The notes under the pieces: model-generated | What the model was told of the DNA's origin: nothing | Databases searched by the model: none | Seen by the model: the letters and a program-made list of their open reading frames with translations, nothing else | Translations under genes and position numbers: made by a program | Shown here: piece after piece, positions 20,887-32,139 of the stretch | How the letters are laid out: every line of letters begins with the position of its first letter | Numbering within the stretch: position 1 is the first letter of the stretch | Assembly (NCBI GenBank): GCA_021234155.1 | Contig: JAJEKV010000004.1 | Location: 29,109,305-29,173,304 of the forward strand | Length of the DNA stretch: 64,000 nucleotides | From: Isoetes taiwanensis | Lineage: Eukaryota; Streptophyta; Lycopodiopsida; Isoetales; Isoetaceae | Direction of reading: 5' to 3'

Positions 20887-21577
20887 ATGGCGCGAAATGT
20901 TGTGCTGCTGCTTTTGATAATAGGGTCGGTTATGGCCGCCAAGGATGGTTCCGGCTTTGCAAATTCGGCTATGGGTGTCGGAGATTCGGCTATGGAGAAA
21001 GAAGCGCCCATGAGTAAAGACGAAAAATGGTTCTTTAACCCCTTTTTTAAAGGGTTTCAATATGCCTCTCCTCCTCCCCCTCCAACTCCAACCTATGTGT
21101 ATGCATCACCTCCGCCTCCTTACAAGTACCCTTCGCCACCTCCTCCGTCGCCTTCGCCTCCGCCTCCTTACAAGTACCCCTCGCCCCCTCCTCCATCGCC
21201 TTCGCCATCGTACAAGTACCCCTCACCCCCTCCTCCGTCGCCTTCGCCATCGCCTTCTTACAAGTACCCCTCCCCCTCCTCCTCCCTATAAGTACCCCTC
21301 ACCTTCACCCTCACCTCCAAAGTCTTCGCCACCGCCTCCCTATACGTACCCCTCACCACCGCCTCCTTACAAGTATCCATCACCCCCTCCTTTGATGCCT
21401 TCACCACCACCTTCCTATAAGTATCCCTCTCCACCCTCTCCTATAACGCCATCGCCACAACCCCCTTTACACCCAACTCCTCATGAATCCCATCCTAATC
21501 AACCATTTAAATGCCAATGCTCTTGCTCTCCGAAGTTTAATGTTAGCTTTGTTTCAACATTTGCATTTCATGTTTGA
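20887..21577 (+). pseudogene. Extensin-like hydroxyproline-rich glycoprotein, frameshifted
   Basis: Starts MARNVVLLLLIIGSVMA, a good signal peptide (an in-frame ATG at 20854 would add 11 residues and spoil it), then a charged spacer and repeats of YKYPSPPPP/SPSP type, the crosslinking and glycosylation pattern of cell-wall extensins. Frame 1 ends in YKYPSPSSSL and a stop at 21289-21291. The repeat continues unchanged in the next frame (PPYKYPSPSPSPPK...YTYPSPPPPYKYPSPP) to 21577, so one base has been lost in the C-rich run near 21270. The tail has Cys residues (CQCSCSPKF). With the frame repaired it would be about 230 residues. The lesion sits in a homopolymer-like tract, so an assembly error is a real alternative to pseudogenisation. 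Confidence 0.75.
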
Positions 21578-23336
21578 CATCTTATGCTACGTTGCTGTCA
21601 TATTCAAATGCGTATGCCACCTTATCTTACTGTCATGTTTAAATGCGTATGCCATCTTACCACCATATCCCACCTTGTCAGTCGAACATGTTATTCATAT
21701 GATGTATTAATTTTTTTAATATAAAAAAATTTCTTTTATTTTTTAAATCAATTTTGCCTATTTTCTTTTGAATTATGTCTTAGACTAAGTCTCAAATCAT
21801 AATATACTATACACATTTTTCTTTTAGTATTATTATGTGATTCTCATCACTTAATTGAATTGAATTGAATAGTGACTATTATTATTTTGTGGTGAATTCT
21901 AATGGCACCTAGATGATCATTATGATGCAATTAGTTTACTTTTATAATCATATTATATTCCCATATGAAAAAAGAAACAGAAGTGAAATGATAAATAAAT
22001 AAAACAATGGATAGCTAGATAAGATAAGATAAGATAAGATAAACAACCCTATCGAGATAGATGATAATCTGGCCATAAGCTAGAGCAATGCTTCTTGTTG
22101 GTGCATATATCAATCCCAATGCAAGACTTGTATTTGAGCGAACAAAGGCTCTCTTTTATTGTTGTACTCTTTATTTGGTCCCATAGCCCTATTGCTCTCC
22201 ATTAATTCGATTCAACCATTAATTCAGTTCAATTTAATTTGTTATATTATCGATATTTGTTGTGCAATAAATATTTAAGAGCAAACAAAGGCAATTCACT
22301 TTGTTTTATTATAGAAAATGCAAATCAAGCAAATAAAAATGCAGTAATAAACATGTCGCAGAGCATTGCCATGTGCATAAGTATATGCGTTGGTTAGCTT
22401 CATCTTATAGGAATGACACAATAATTAACCACCACCAAACCGTATACTAGCAAGCTAGGTCTCTCAAGATATTTTCTTCACACACAACGTGCAGAATTAT
22501 GGTTATTGGCAGCCTATTGAAAGTTCCTACATAATATTTAGGGAAGTTAATTTTAAGTCTACCTTTAAAGTCATTGCTACAGAATGCTGAGGTTATACTA
22601 GCATAAGATAAAAATAAAATAACACTACCTTACAAGGGTCCTCACTTCCACAATTAACCTTGGTGTGTAGTAGAGGAAATTCATTTCATTTGCTTAGCCG
22701 ACCTACCATTAAATCATCACTTCATCGTTTAACCTTAACCAGCTAGAAAATCAATGCCTAATAGCAACACGAGTGCATATAAAAAATATAATTCACACAT
22801 TTTATAGTCACTAAAGCAAAGACGCGACAATTGGTAGAGGTTGCAGCTTCTTGGAAAGCTTGTATGCATAAATGTTCTGACATGGTAATTGTTGTGTTAT
22901 AAGTTCTTTAATATTCTGCCTTATTATAACATGAGTAAAGGTCCCATTGTTTTGTAACATACAATGGTTCAAAACAAAGCTATGTTTCCTAAAGATATTA
23001 CAATAGGCACACCTTGATAGTGATGGAGCGCAATAATTGCCGCGCATAAGTATAGGTGTGTGTTATCTTGATAGCAATTGAGTGCAAGAATTAGTTTACT
23101 CTCCCACACTAGCAAAAGGTAACTGTCTCGGTTCACAATTTGATGAAAAAAATTGGAAGATACAATGAAATCTGATGAAAAAAATTGGAAGATTATTGAC
23201 TTGAATCTTGGCTACCAAGCCAACCTTATGAAAGTGCCTACTACAGGGGTGGTCAAGACCTCCAGATCACTTAGGGTGATCAGTCCTCAAAGCAAAAGAT
23301 GAATTAGAAGGGAGCAAACTGCAAAAAGTTCAACTG
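21578..23336. other. AT-rich intergenic stretch
   Basis: No gene recognised. Contains a short (gataa)n microsatellite at 22018-22040 and a duplicated 'gatgaaaaaaattggaaga' at 23141 and 23173. Confidence 0.45.
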
Positions 23337-23425
23337 TCCCTGAAATTTTGACAGTTTTGGAAGTCCCTGAAATTTTGACAGTTTTGGAAATACCCCTCGC
23401 CCCCTCCTCCATCGCCTTCGCATCA
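23337..23425. repeat. 25-bp tandem duplication followed by a stray piece of extensin repeat
   Basis: 'ccctgaaattttgacagttt' with 'tggaa' occurs twice in tandem (23337-23388). It is followed directly by about 31 bases (23390-23420) identical to the extensin-gene segment near 21174, including 'ctcctccatcgccttcgc'. This looks like a templated insertion from the gene 2.2 kb away. Confidence 0.7.
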
Positions 23426-23634
23426 GTGCCGTAATTAGTGTGCAGTGGTTAAACGGTAGACTACTATTCTTAGTCTCACCGGTTGTATATATATTCATTG
23501 TACGTTATGTACTAAATACTCAGAAGTAGATTCTATTTCCTATTGCTTTTCTCAATAGAGTTGTTCTTGTTCTTCTATTCTATCTCTTGAGTCGATCTTG
23601 TGGGGTTTGTGCTGGTTTTGCACTAGTCCTATCA

Positions 23635-23665
23635 TGGTATCAGATTTTGCTATCATGGTATCAGA
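23635..23665 (+). other. Duplicated copia primer-binding site
   Basis: TGGTATCAGA is present twice, at 23635 and 23656, as part of a 21-base direct repeat (TATCATGGTATCAGA...). The first abuts the LTR as expected; the second is a local duplication. Confidence 0.75.
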
Positions 23666-23984
23666 CGCTTTCTTAAGGGAAGAATAGAGCACGCTATTGG
23701 AGAAGCATCAAAATTGGATTGGCCATTGTTTCTAGGAGATCTTTGGCTGAGATTTAGTGGTGGAAAATCTCATTTGTAGCATTGGAGAAGATTCTTGCTT
23801 TTTGGCCTGGAGGAAGTGTTTTGGGAAAGAGATTCGAATTTTTCAACGAGTTCTGGTGTGAGATTCGAGTTTTCCAAGACCTTTTTGGCGATAAAATTCT
23901 AGATTCAACTTTTCTGGTGGGTGCTTTATTTGGTGATGAATTTGTTTTCTCAACCATCTTTTTGGCTGCTGAAAGCATGAGATA

Positions 23985-24800
23985 TTCACGGATCCATTCA
24001 AGTTCTCACAGAATGCAAAGCTCATTAATAAAAATTACCATGCTTGGAAGAAGTTCATGGTGAATTATTTGATATTTAATGACATGGGAGCGGTGTTTGA
24101 TGAAGACTCTATCAGCACCAAGTCAGCAGATACTGCCAGGATAAGCTAGAAAGCTTGTGCTCTTGTCAAAATGTTGGCTGAAAAAGACAATTGGTCATGA
24201 AATCAGTCATTTTACTGAGTTTACGGAGATGTGGTCTCATTTGAAGAAGTCTCTTGATAGCAAGGGTATGGCTACCCAAATGCTGATCCAGAACGAAATG
24301 AGACATGCCCAATTAGGTGATTTCAAATCTGTCACAGCTTACCTTACTCAGATGAAGCAATGGCGCTTGGATTACATGGCTGCAGGTGGAGTGCTGTCTG
24401 AAAAATAGCTCATTCAAAATATCCTGGCTGGTCTTCCTCCTTCGTATGATTTTATCTCTTCGAAGATCAGGTACAAGGAGAATATTGATATAGCCAAAGT
24501 AACCATTCTACGGCAACAAGAGGAGTTAGTGCAGAAGCAAATAGATGGGATAGTGAACCATGCTAATTTTGTGTCTATGTCTCAAGCTGATACCAAAAAG
24601 AAGTTTGCTGATAGCAAAGACTTTAGGAAATCAGAAAATGTGAAGTCAGATGGTAAGAAATCCAAGGAGTTCAAGTGTTGGAAAAGGATCACTACAGTAC
24701 GAATTGTGAGAAGGAGAAGAAAAGCTCAAAGGATAGCGACACGAGAAGCACATCAGTCAACTCTAAGGGGGAGACAATGTTGCACGTGCCACTTTTGATG
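23985..24800 (+). pseudogene. copia gag remnant
   Basis: Frames contain KLINKNYHAWKKFMVNYLI (typical copia gag start), then EMWSHLKKSLDS, MLIQNEMRHAQLGDFKSVTAY, MKQWRLDYMAAGG, and after a TAG at 24406-24408 LAGLPPSYDFISSKIRY and a Lys-rich end FKCWK where a zinc knuckle should begin. Gag forms the virus-like particle. Stops and shifts break it; the zinc knuckle is degraded. Confidence 0.75.
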
Positions 24801-24844
24801 CTGAATATTTGAATTTTGCAGCATCGGCCAGCACCCTACAGAAG

Positions 24845-26640
24845 GACTGAATTTTGGACTCAGGAGCCATGATTCATCTTACCAGAGATTCCGATGTGTA
24901 ATCTGAACTTGAACCTCGATCTGGAGGTGATGTGAAGATGGGTGATGGATATTCTCTTCCTATCACAGGAAAGGGGATTATAGCAATTGCATGGACGTCA
25001 TGTAGTTAGTAAGGTAAGAAATGTCATGTTTGTACCTAGATTACAGTCTAATATCGTGTCTGCTGCTGAATTTGATAAGGCAGGCCATCACATTGTTCTC
25101 AGAAATGGCAAAGCCTATCTGCTGGGCAAGGATCCACTTGAAGGAATTGACTTGAAAAGTCTCCAGTTCATGGCACAGTGGACGCTTCAGAATGGCTTGT
25201 ATGTCTTTGATAAGTTCATAAGACTGAACATGATCTTGTATGTGTTGATTTGACTGCTGAGCATCTGTGGCATGCTCGTTTTGGTCATGTTGGAGGCACT
25301 GTTGTACATGCTTTGTACACGAACAAGATGGTTATAGGTATTCCCTCTCTGAAAGATGTCAAACTTGAGTGTGCTGCATGCCATCTCGGAAAGCAACCTC
25401 AATTGCCTTTTCCACAGCAGGCTACTCATCGGTCAACTCGCTGATTGATGATTTCAGTAGGTACACTTGGGTGTCTACTTTGCACTGTAAATCTGAGGTG
25501 CTTGGCAAGTTCAAGGCCTTTAAAGCAGGAGTCAAAAAGCAGACAGGGTTAGTAATCAAAAAGTTGAGAAGTGACAATGGAGTGAATATCTTTCTAATGC
25601 CTTTGATGAGTTTCTCATGGAAGAATGTATTGAAAGATAGTTAATCATTCCTTATGCTCATCCACAAAATGGTGTAGCTGAAAAAAGAAATAGATTTTTG
25701 CTTGATTTGGCAAGATCTATGATCGGTCACAAGCAACTGCCTAAATCTTTCTGGAGAGAGGCAGTAGTAACAACAACATTTTTGACAAATAGGTCGCCTA
25801 CTAAGGCAGTCTAGAATGTGACTCGTTATGAAGCATTTTTTAGAATGAAACCAGATATGTCTCATTTGGATACTTGGCTTATGCTTCCATACCTGCTGAG
25901 AAGCTGAAAAAATATGGGAAGTTGCATGACAGGGCTGTCAAAGCCATCTTTATTGGGTATCCAGAAAATCAGAAAGGTTACAAGTTGTATGATTCTTCCA
26001 ATAAGCAGGTTATTGTAAGCAGGTTGTTTGTTGAAGATGCTGTGTATGATGGTATATCTTCCAATGATTCTCCTGCAGTTCACAATGACAGCAGCTTGGA
26101 TGTTAGAAATCTGATAGAAGCTACTGGTAGACCTTTCTCTCCCTCTCTAGTGGTTTCTCTAGTGAACTCACATTTGCCTGAAGTAGTGGCACGGAATGAT
26201 CCCAATCCCACTCGCCCTATGGTCCATGAGCAGGCTGGTTCCTTTCAGGGGGAGTCCAGCACACATGAAGGTATTGCAGCACCTGATCCAGCACCTGTTA
26301 CATCACCTATTGTAGCACCTGCTATACCTCCTGTTGTTGAACCTAGGAGATCATCACGCTCAAGGAAAAACAAATTGTTGCTGAACCGGTTACAGCATCT
26401 GTTGTACCTGTTGTTGAACCTAGGAGATCAGCACGTCTGATGGATAAACAGGAAAAGTCTAATAGATCATCTAACCTTGCCTTAATGGCAAAGGTCCAGG
26501 ATCATGTTGATCCACACACTTTTCATGAAGCAGCTTGTGATCCACTGTGGCAGAATGCAGTGGAAGAAGAATAATCTCAATTGTGAAGTAAGGCACATGG
26601 GAATTGGTTGAACTTCCAACTAATAAGCAAGTTATTGCGT
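24845..26640 (+). pseudogene. copia pol remnant: protease, integrase, start of reverse transcriptase
   Basis: Protease: LDSGAMIHLTRD near 24854, with the catalytic DSGA. GAG-pre-integrase zinc motif: HLWHARFGH...CAACHLGK (25262-25395). Integrase core: SLIDDFSRYTWV, KLRSDNG, AHPQNGVAEKRNR and KSFWREAV, out to FIGYPENQKGYKLYD (25970). The stretch that should hold the first catalytic Asp, between LGKQ and SLIDDFSRY, is missing about 40 residues. Pol linker (EPRRSSRSRK) runs to 26440; DPLWQNAVEEE near 26550 is the RT start, ending by 26640. Several stops and frame changes. It encodes no active enzyme. Confidence 0.8.
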
Positions 26641-26862
26641 AATTGCACAAAAGGGTAGATATGAAAAGGGCCCATATTTTACATTTACAAAGGCAAAATG
26701 TAGGCAATATTTTGAAGGAGGGTCATTAATACCACATTAATGGTTGGAGGTTCGGGGGAACCACATTTGGAAGGATTTTGAACGTGTTAAGTTTCTCGGT
26801 CCCGCTCAACAAGCCACTTCCAAACTCTCTGTTAGCAAATTTCTGTCTCAGTGACCGATTCC

Positions 26863-27463
26863 AAATTCTTCCTTGCCGATTCTTAGTTTCCTGGGTGTTG
26901 AAGGAGAACTTCTGCATCAGAAGCTTCTTGGTCTTCTTCGAAGGCCGAGTCTGTATCAGGAGGCCAATTCTTATGTTTGGGATCATGATAAAGCCTCCAT
27001 CTCGTGTTTCCCCCAGGAAATCACCACGTTTGAAGCCATTACAAAAGTCTCCAAAGCATGCAGCAAAGAAAATGAAGGGTGGGACGTCTCCATCAGCAAA
27101 GAGAAAGCTACAAGTACATCAGCCCGAGTTTGAGAAGGTAACTGTAAAACACCTTAGAAGCAACCATTTTGATGCTCTTTATCCGGGGCTTTTACAAATA
27201 GTGCAAGGAGTTTGGAGTAGTGAAGCTCCCGTAGTGAGGGGTTATTAGGAGAGTAGGATCGAGCCAACATGGATGCATGACTTTTTTAAAATGTATGAGT
27301 TTGTTTTTAATAGGACAGAGGTAGCAAACCATCATATACCCCTGTACTTTGCTCAAGCATATGCTCTTCATTCCAAGGGCATAACTGTTGATTGGAAGGG
27401 CTAAAAGAGAGTGCATGTGCATTTGCTAAAACTGCTCAGAAGGAGTCTGACCTAACTGAAGTT
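26863..27463 (+). pseudogene. Unidentified protein remnant with basic SPRK-rich segment
   Basis: In the frame of ATG 26778 a Lys/Arg/Ser/Pro stretch (SPRKSPRLKPLQKSPKHAAK) at about 27010-27070 is followed by FEKVTVKHLRSNHFDALYPG and, through a TAG at 27247, by continued protein-like sequence (MHDFFKMYEFVFNRTEVANH, then HIPLYFAQAYALHSKGITVD) to a TAA near 27402. The reading through two stops in one frame suggests a once-continuous coding region. No family recognised; such proteins are common in plant DNA transposons. It directly follows the truncated copia. Confidence 0.3.
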
Positions 27464-27484
27464 ATTACCTAGAAATCCTCCAAT

Positions 27485-28036
27485 GTGAAAGCCATACATG
27501 GTAAATCAGCAGTTGAAGAAGGGCAGCACATGAAATTGATGGCAGAATTGTTAGAAAGCAGATCCCATGGCTCATTAACTTTGACCAATCGGCTGAAATC
27601 TTTTAAAATCAGGAGAAAGATAATAGAATCAGATGTATGTAAATTAGAGGCTGAAAGAAGTACTTTGAGCAGAGTTATACAAAGCAAGGATGCTCAAGTG
27701 AAAGTCCAAATGGACAAGCTGGACTCCTTAAGAGCAAGCAGGCAACCAATTGATTTTCAACTTGCCTTGGCAGCCCACTTTGAAAAAGAAAAGAAAAGTT
27801 TGGTTATGGAGATGGATGCCTTGCTGAAACCAATTGAGAACCTTTGCAATGAACTGGCTGAATTGGATGCTTCTGTCAAAGATATAACGACAAATCTGGA
27901 GGCAAATAACAGTAGTATGAGAAGGATCAATGAGATAATAGCTCAAATGGAGAAATCTATTGCATCCTGCTCCAGTTCATGGATCAGATCTGATAGCATC
28001 CACATCTCATGTGGTTACATCATGTACCAGCTGTAA
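27485..28036 (+). CDS. Coiled-coil protein fragment, unidentified
   Basis: 184 codons, mostly heptad-like helix: LEAERSTLSRVIQSKDAQVK, EKEKKSLVMEMDALLKPIEN, LCNELAELDASVKDITTN. No domain recognised. It lies 20 bases beyond a region with coding-like sequence in another frame (26863-27463) and may have been part of the same gene. The C-terminal 20 residues read like intronic or UTR sequence, so the coding part may end near 27990. Confidence 0.4.
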   Translation: MKAIHGKSAVEEGQHMKLMAELLESRSHGSLTLTNRLKSFKIRRKIIESDVCKLEAERSTLSRVIQSKDAQVKVQMDKLDSLRASRQPIDFQLALAAHFEKEKKSLVMEMDALLKPIENLCNELAELDASVKDITTNLEANNSSMRRINEIIAQMEKSIASCSSSWIRSDSIHISCGYIMYQL

Positions 28037-29115
28037 TGACTGCCTCGACTCTACCGTGGTGATAATGGTATGTTGTGGACATCCCTAATGCCTATTATGT
28101 CTAGCCTTTAGGTTGTCTACAATGAATCGGTGCGTACACGAATGTTGCTGGCCAGAAGGGTTATGCCGAATCATTGGAATGCCTCAACTAGGTCAGTAAG
28201 ACTTTGTTTAGCCAATGCATAGATTTGTTGAAGTTTTTACATACAACTTAAGTGTTTAATTTGTACATAGATTTGAATCTTTCTTGCCTTAGAATAAATG
28301 CACTTGAATGTATTTTAATTGTAATTGCATCTTTTTTACATTTACAGCAGTCATGTTGGTAGGTATTATTATACTATAATTGTACATTTGTTTTACCTCT
28401 TCTGATTTACATCTAGTTTGCAATTTTTTTAGTTTTTTTTTTCATTGACATGAATTTTTCCTTTACATTTACCTTTTGACATGTTGGGATGTACATGTTA
28501 ATAAGATAATACAATTAATTTACTCACAAATTTCTTCAATGTAGATATGGATAGCATCAAGAAACCAGCAGCCACATTGGCAGGTAGTATGTAGTATTGG
28601 ATATTTGCATTGCATATTTGTGACTTCATTGTTATGATATAGGTTGCAAGAAGAAATTTCATGGAAAAGGGTTGAAATTGACATATGAGGAGTCCTCTGG
28701 ATCTAAAACTTGTCGCTGAATCGAAGAAAATGTTCGGGTTTGGCAGAAACCGACCGAGAAACAGAAACACGTTATTTCGGAGCTTCGGAGAAAGAGGGAA
28801 AAACAATCCTACTTCTCCGTACAATACGGACTATATAAAGGTTGCCTCCTTTTCATGGAAAATCACCTCCTCGGAAGGCTAAAAAACACACTCATCCAAA
28901 TAAAAGAAAGAGTTTGCCATATTATCCAGAAAAAAGATCAGACGTTATTCTGGTTCGTATTCATTCCTGTTCAACCATCTGTGGAGCAAGGTAGCCAACA
29001 AGTCATAAAAAGATTTGTGCCAATCCCGAGACGGTCAATACTCATGGTTTTTGAGCACCCAATGGTGATCCTACACCTATCGTTGAAGAGAATCCCTTTC
29101 CGTTTGACATAAGAG
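28037..29115. other. No recognisable gene
   Basis: AT-rich sequence with short ORFs lacking family features; possibly intronic relative to the coiled-coil blocks on either side. Confidence 0.35.
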
Positions 29116-29750
29116 AAAAGATGAAAACTAACCCGAGGAGTTGTCTGGAGAGTGGAGACTGGAGTTGAAACTTCAGCAAAGGATGATGTCATTGGTAGTG
29201 AAACTCCATCCACATCTAGGTCGCCTGTGAAAGAAACAATCTTTGACAATGTGGAGGACAAAGCACATTTAGAGCAGAAGTTGGCTACACTACAGAGGTA
29301 GAAACCTCATGAGGCATTGATAGAAGATGTGCAAGGTAACTGGTCTAGTAGAAGTGTTTTTAGTCAATTTGTTAATGAATTAATTTTAGTATGTATTCTT
29401 GTAGATGAGATCCCAAATGTGGAAACAGATTTGGCTTTGTTGCAGCAGCAACATGAGCCATTCAATAGTAAGTGTCTCTATCTACCTTCTTACTGTTTTA
29501 ATTTAGTGCTGAACTCAAAAGCCTAAACTTGCCATTTTCCAGGTGAACGGGCTGATTTAAATGGTGAGCAATCTGATGACATCAAGCTGCCACGATGCAA
29601 GGATTCGATGTCAGGTGCATATTTTCAATGTTTTTCAGCTTTATACCAAATTTGCATTAGGGTTTTAATTTGTTGGTGGTAGATGACACGGGAGAGGAGA
29701 GCCTACATGTGAAAGGGGTAGCTGAATTGGAGAGAAGTCGCATTTAATTA
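29116..29750 (+). other. Exon-like blocks of an unidentified gene
   Basis: Blocks with coding character and splice-like borders: 29140-29300 (SETPSTSRSPVKETIFDNVE, then KAHLEQKLATLQR), 29405-29470 (DEIPNVETDLALLQQQHEPF, followed by a GTAAGT donor), 29542-29612 (after TTCCAG: GERADLNGEQSDDIKLPRCK) and 29682-29747. All are hydrophilic and acidic, and might be the 3' part of the coiled-coil gene at 27.5 kb. No domain recognised; the assignment is weak. Confidence 0.25.
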
Positions 29751-29915
29751 AAGTGGGTCAAATCTCGAAATTTGGGACTCAGACTGAAAATGGGACTCAT
29801 GCAAAAAAAAAGTAAGTTGCCATTGAATCATTATTAGATTTTTTCTTGATAAAATAAGAATAACATTTGCATACGACAATCCGAGAAAATAAAGGGGGAT
29901 GGTGGAGAAAGAAGA

Positions 29916-30195
29916 ATAGGAGGGCAGGGGGAGGGGAGGGGAGGGGAGGGGCAAAGGGGAGGGGAGGGGAGGGCATGGGGAAGAGGAGAAGGGGCAAAGG
30001 GGGAGAGCAAAGAGGCAAAGGGGGATATGAGACCATATCCAAAGGGGTATGGGTAGGGGCAAAAGGGCTGGGGTATATGGGTAGGGGCAAAGGGGGTGGG
30101 TTAGGGAAAGGCGTATGGGTAGGGGCAAAGGGGCAACAGGGGTGGGATATGGGGAGGGGCAAAAAGGGGAACATGACAAAAGAAGGGAGGGAGGA
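29916..30195 (+). repeat. G-rich minisatellite with strong quadruplex potential
   Basis: The core at 29919-29951 is a run of GGGG separated by single A residues; then imperfect units like 'gggtaggggcaaagggg' repeat to 30195. At least a dozen G4-runs lie on one strand. The proline-rich ORFs of the opposite strand are translations of this repeat, not genes. Confidence 0.85.
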
Positions 30196-30215
30196 GGTGT
30201 TCCATGGCTAAACAA

Positions 30216-31028
30216 CCGTTCGACAATTAATAAATATAATTAATTAAATAATATAATTAAATAACTTAATAATATAAGTAATTAATTTAATTAATTACAC
30301 AATAAATAATTAAACAAGAGAAGCTTTTTCTCGCCTCACCTGGCGAGAATAGGCACGATTCTCTAAAATACTCATATGTAAAATACCCATACATCTTTCC
30401 GCCTTACCCATATATCGAAAAGCTTCGGATAAACTCAGGTAAATATGTGCAGAACCTGTTGCCGGAACATGTTGCCAGAACATTTTTAACTCGGTGAAGT
30501 TCAATTTTTGGAAGGAAATGCCATAGCAGAGCTTCAAATACAGCGTTTCCTTGGCATTTTTGCACTGAGCTACAAATCTTAAGATGTGTGCTTGACGAAT
30601 AACAGAGAAGAAGGATTGCGGGAAGCAAATGAGCATTTGGCGAGAAGAAAAACCGCTGGAGCTATGGGCGGGCCAGATAGAAAAAACTCAGATGTTTTTT
30701 CCCCTTTTACAGCGCCGGAATGGGCTGGTTTTAAAGGATTGGGGCGAAATAAAGGGGGCGGAGAGGCGGATCAAGCAGGGGCGGATCGTCGGGTGCGGAG
30801 GCGGATCAAGCAGGGCTGGATTTTGATTCCAGTCTTGGACTGAATCAATCGCCATCTCCTTTATATCCCTCACTTTTTCTCAAGCTTGAAGAACCGGCTT
30901 AGTCCGACGGAATTTCTAGCTCTGCAGGCCCAAGAACCGGCTTTTATCCGGTATTTTTCTAGCTTTGCAGAGTTTTAATCTGACCTATCAGCTTTGTTTT
31001 TATGTAATCTTCTTTGAAATCCTTCAAC
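30216..31028. other. No recognisable gene
   Basis: AT-rich at 30216-30320, then mixed sequence. Short ORFs on both strands have no family features. 'aagaaccggctt' recurs at 30889 and 30930. Confidence 0.4.
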
Positions 31029-31196
31029 ATGTCCCGAGCTTGGCCGCCATGGCTCCTCTTCTTTGTGTTTCTGGCTATGGCTATGAATGTAATGGAGACG
31101 AAGCTGGAGATGGAGCTGACACAGGTCCCGCGGGAGAAGGCCCTGGAGCACCATGCCGGAGTTGCTGCACCGCCAGGTCGATTGCAGCAGAGATAA
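31029..31196 (+). CDS. Possible small secreted peptide
   Basis: 55 codons: MSRAWPPWLLFFVFLAMAMN with a clear hydrophobic signal-peptide core at residues 7-20, then a charged region and a tail HHAGVAAPPGRLQQR. The layout (short, signal peptide, basic/proline C-terminus) is that of plant signalling-peptide precursors, but the tail does not match CLE, RALF, PSK or other motifs I know. A TATA is not obvious. It could be chance; the neighbouring GC-rich frames are open on several sides. Confidence 0.3.
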   Translation: MSRAWPPWLLFFVFLAMAMNVMETKLEMELTQVPREKALEHHAGVAAPPGRLQQR

Positions 31197-31601
31197 CAGA
31201 GATCCACATGAATCGGCCTGAAGAAACGGCTTTGCAAGGTTTGCAAGAATAGACTGTAAGGAAGTCTGCTTTTAAAAAATAGACTGCCGGATCCACATGA
31301 ATCACTTCAAGGAAGTCGGTCTGAACGGCTTTGCCCATTCTTATAATAGAGCTGCAAGATCCAACAGGATGAGAGATACATATGAGCGGAAGAGCTTCAA
31401 GAATCATATGGTCAAGAACCGAAGCCAGAAGAGCTTCAAGAATCGGAAGGCCTTCAAGAATCCAATAGGAAGAGAGATGAAGTAGCAGATGTTTTTGTTA
31501 TGCCTTGATGCAAGTTTGATAATCGGAATAAAAAAAAGCCATCCTCATCCTATCCACGATCAAATTATATACGCCCAATTTGGGTTAGGCTCCCAAGGAT
31601 G

Positions 31602-31695
31602 TGAAACCTCCCCCATTTTCTTTTATGGAAACCTCCCCAGCTTTCGCCAAAGCCTGGGGAGGTTTCCAATATTGCTAACCTGGGGAGGTTTCCAT
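31602..31695. repeat. GGAAACCTCCCC hairpin, 4 copies
   Basis: ATGGAAACCTCCCCAG (31625-31640) can pair with CTGGGGAGGTTTCCA at 31654-31668 and with CTGGGGAGGTTTCCAT at 31680-31695 (16 bp perfect). A further GAAACCTCCCC lies at 31602. The same motif forms the larger array at 48.2-48.6 kb. Confidence 0.85.
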
Positions 31696-32139
31696 AGAAT
31701 TCTAAAAATATAGCAATCTTTCTATTTTCGAGGAGCAGCTATTCATAATAACCAGACGTGTGAATTAAAAGAAAGCTTTTCGTATGCCGCCTTTCCGATT
31801 CAGTTCTACATGCACTCTTGAAGCGTCTGGAGGTTTCTTTCTTTGGCGATTCAGCTTCTTGGCAGATTTGTAGGAGGTACGGCTATGGAGAAACACATTT
31901 TTTCAATTAAGAAATCGCCCAGTTTTTGTTTTGGGTGTTCGCTTCGAATTTTTTTTTCGCGATTTGTTGCGGGTTTGCTTGTTTCTGAGGATTAATCCGA
32001 GCTTTGATCTAACTCTTTGGCATTATGCGATTGCGTATTTTGGGCAGAAAAACTGAGTGGTTTTTTGGGCAAAAAAAACCCAGATGACAGAGACAAAGCG
32101 AGCGGTAATGTATGAAGGAAAAAGGGTCGGATTCAGATT

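Larger units (their letters stand above)
23438..26640 (+). mobile_element. Ty1/copia retrotransposon, 3'-truncated and degenerate
   Basis: A 5' LTR remnant of about 200 bases ends ...CCTATCA at 23634, immediately followed by TGGTATCAGA (23635), the initiator-Met tRNA primer-binding site typical of plant copia elements. The order gag, protease, integrase, start of RT is that of Pseudoviridae. Coding sequence stops being recognisable at about 26640, in the first residues of RT; RT core, RNase H and 3' LTR are absent. The LTR start is not determined; it abuts the stray extensin segment at 23420. Confidence 0.85.

Noticed and set aside
29748-30215. Long proline-rich ORFs on the minus strand
   Set aside because: They are translations of the G-rich minisatellite in two frames.
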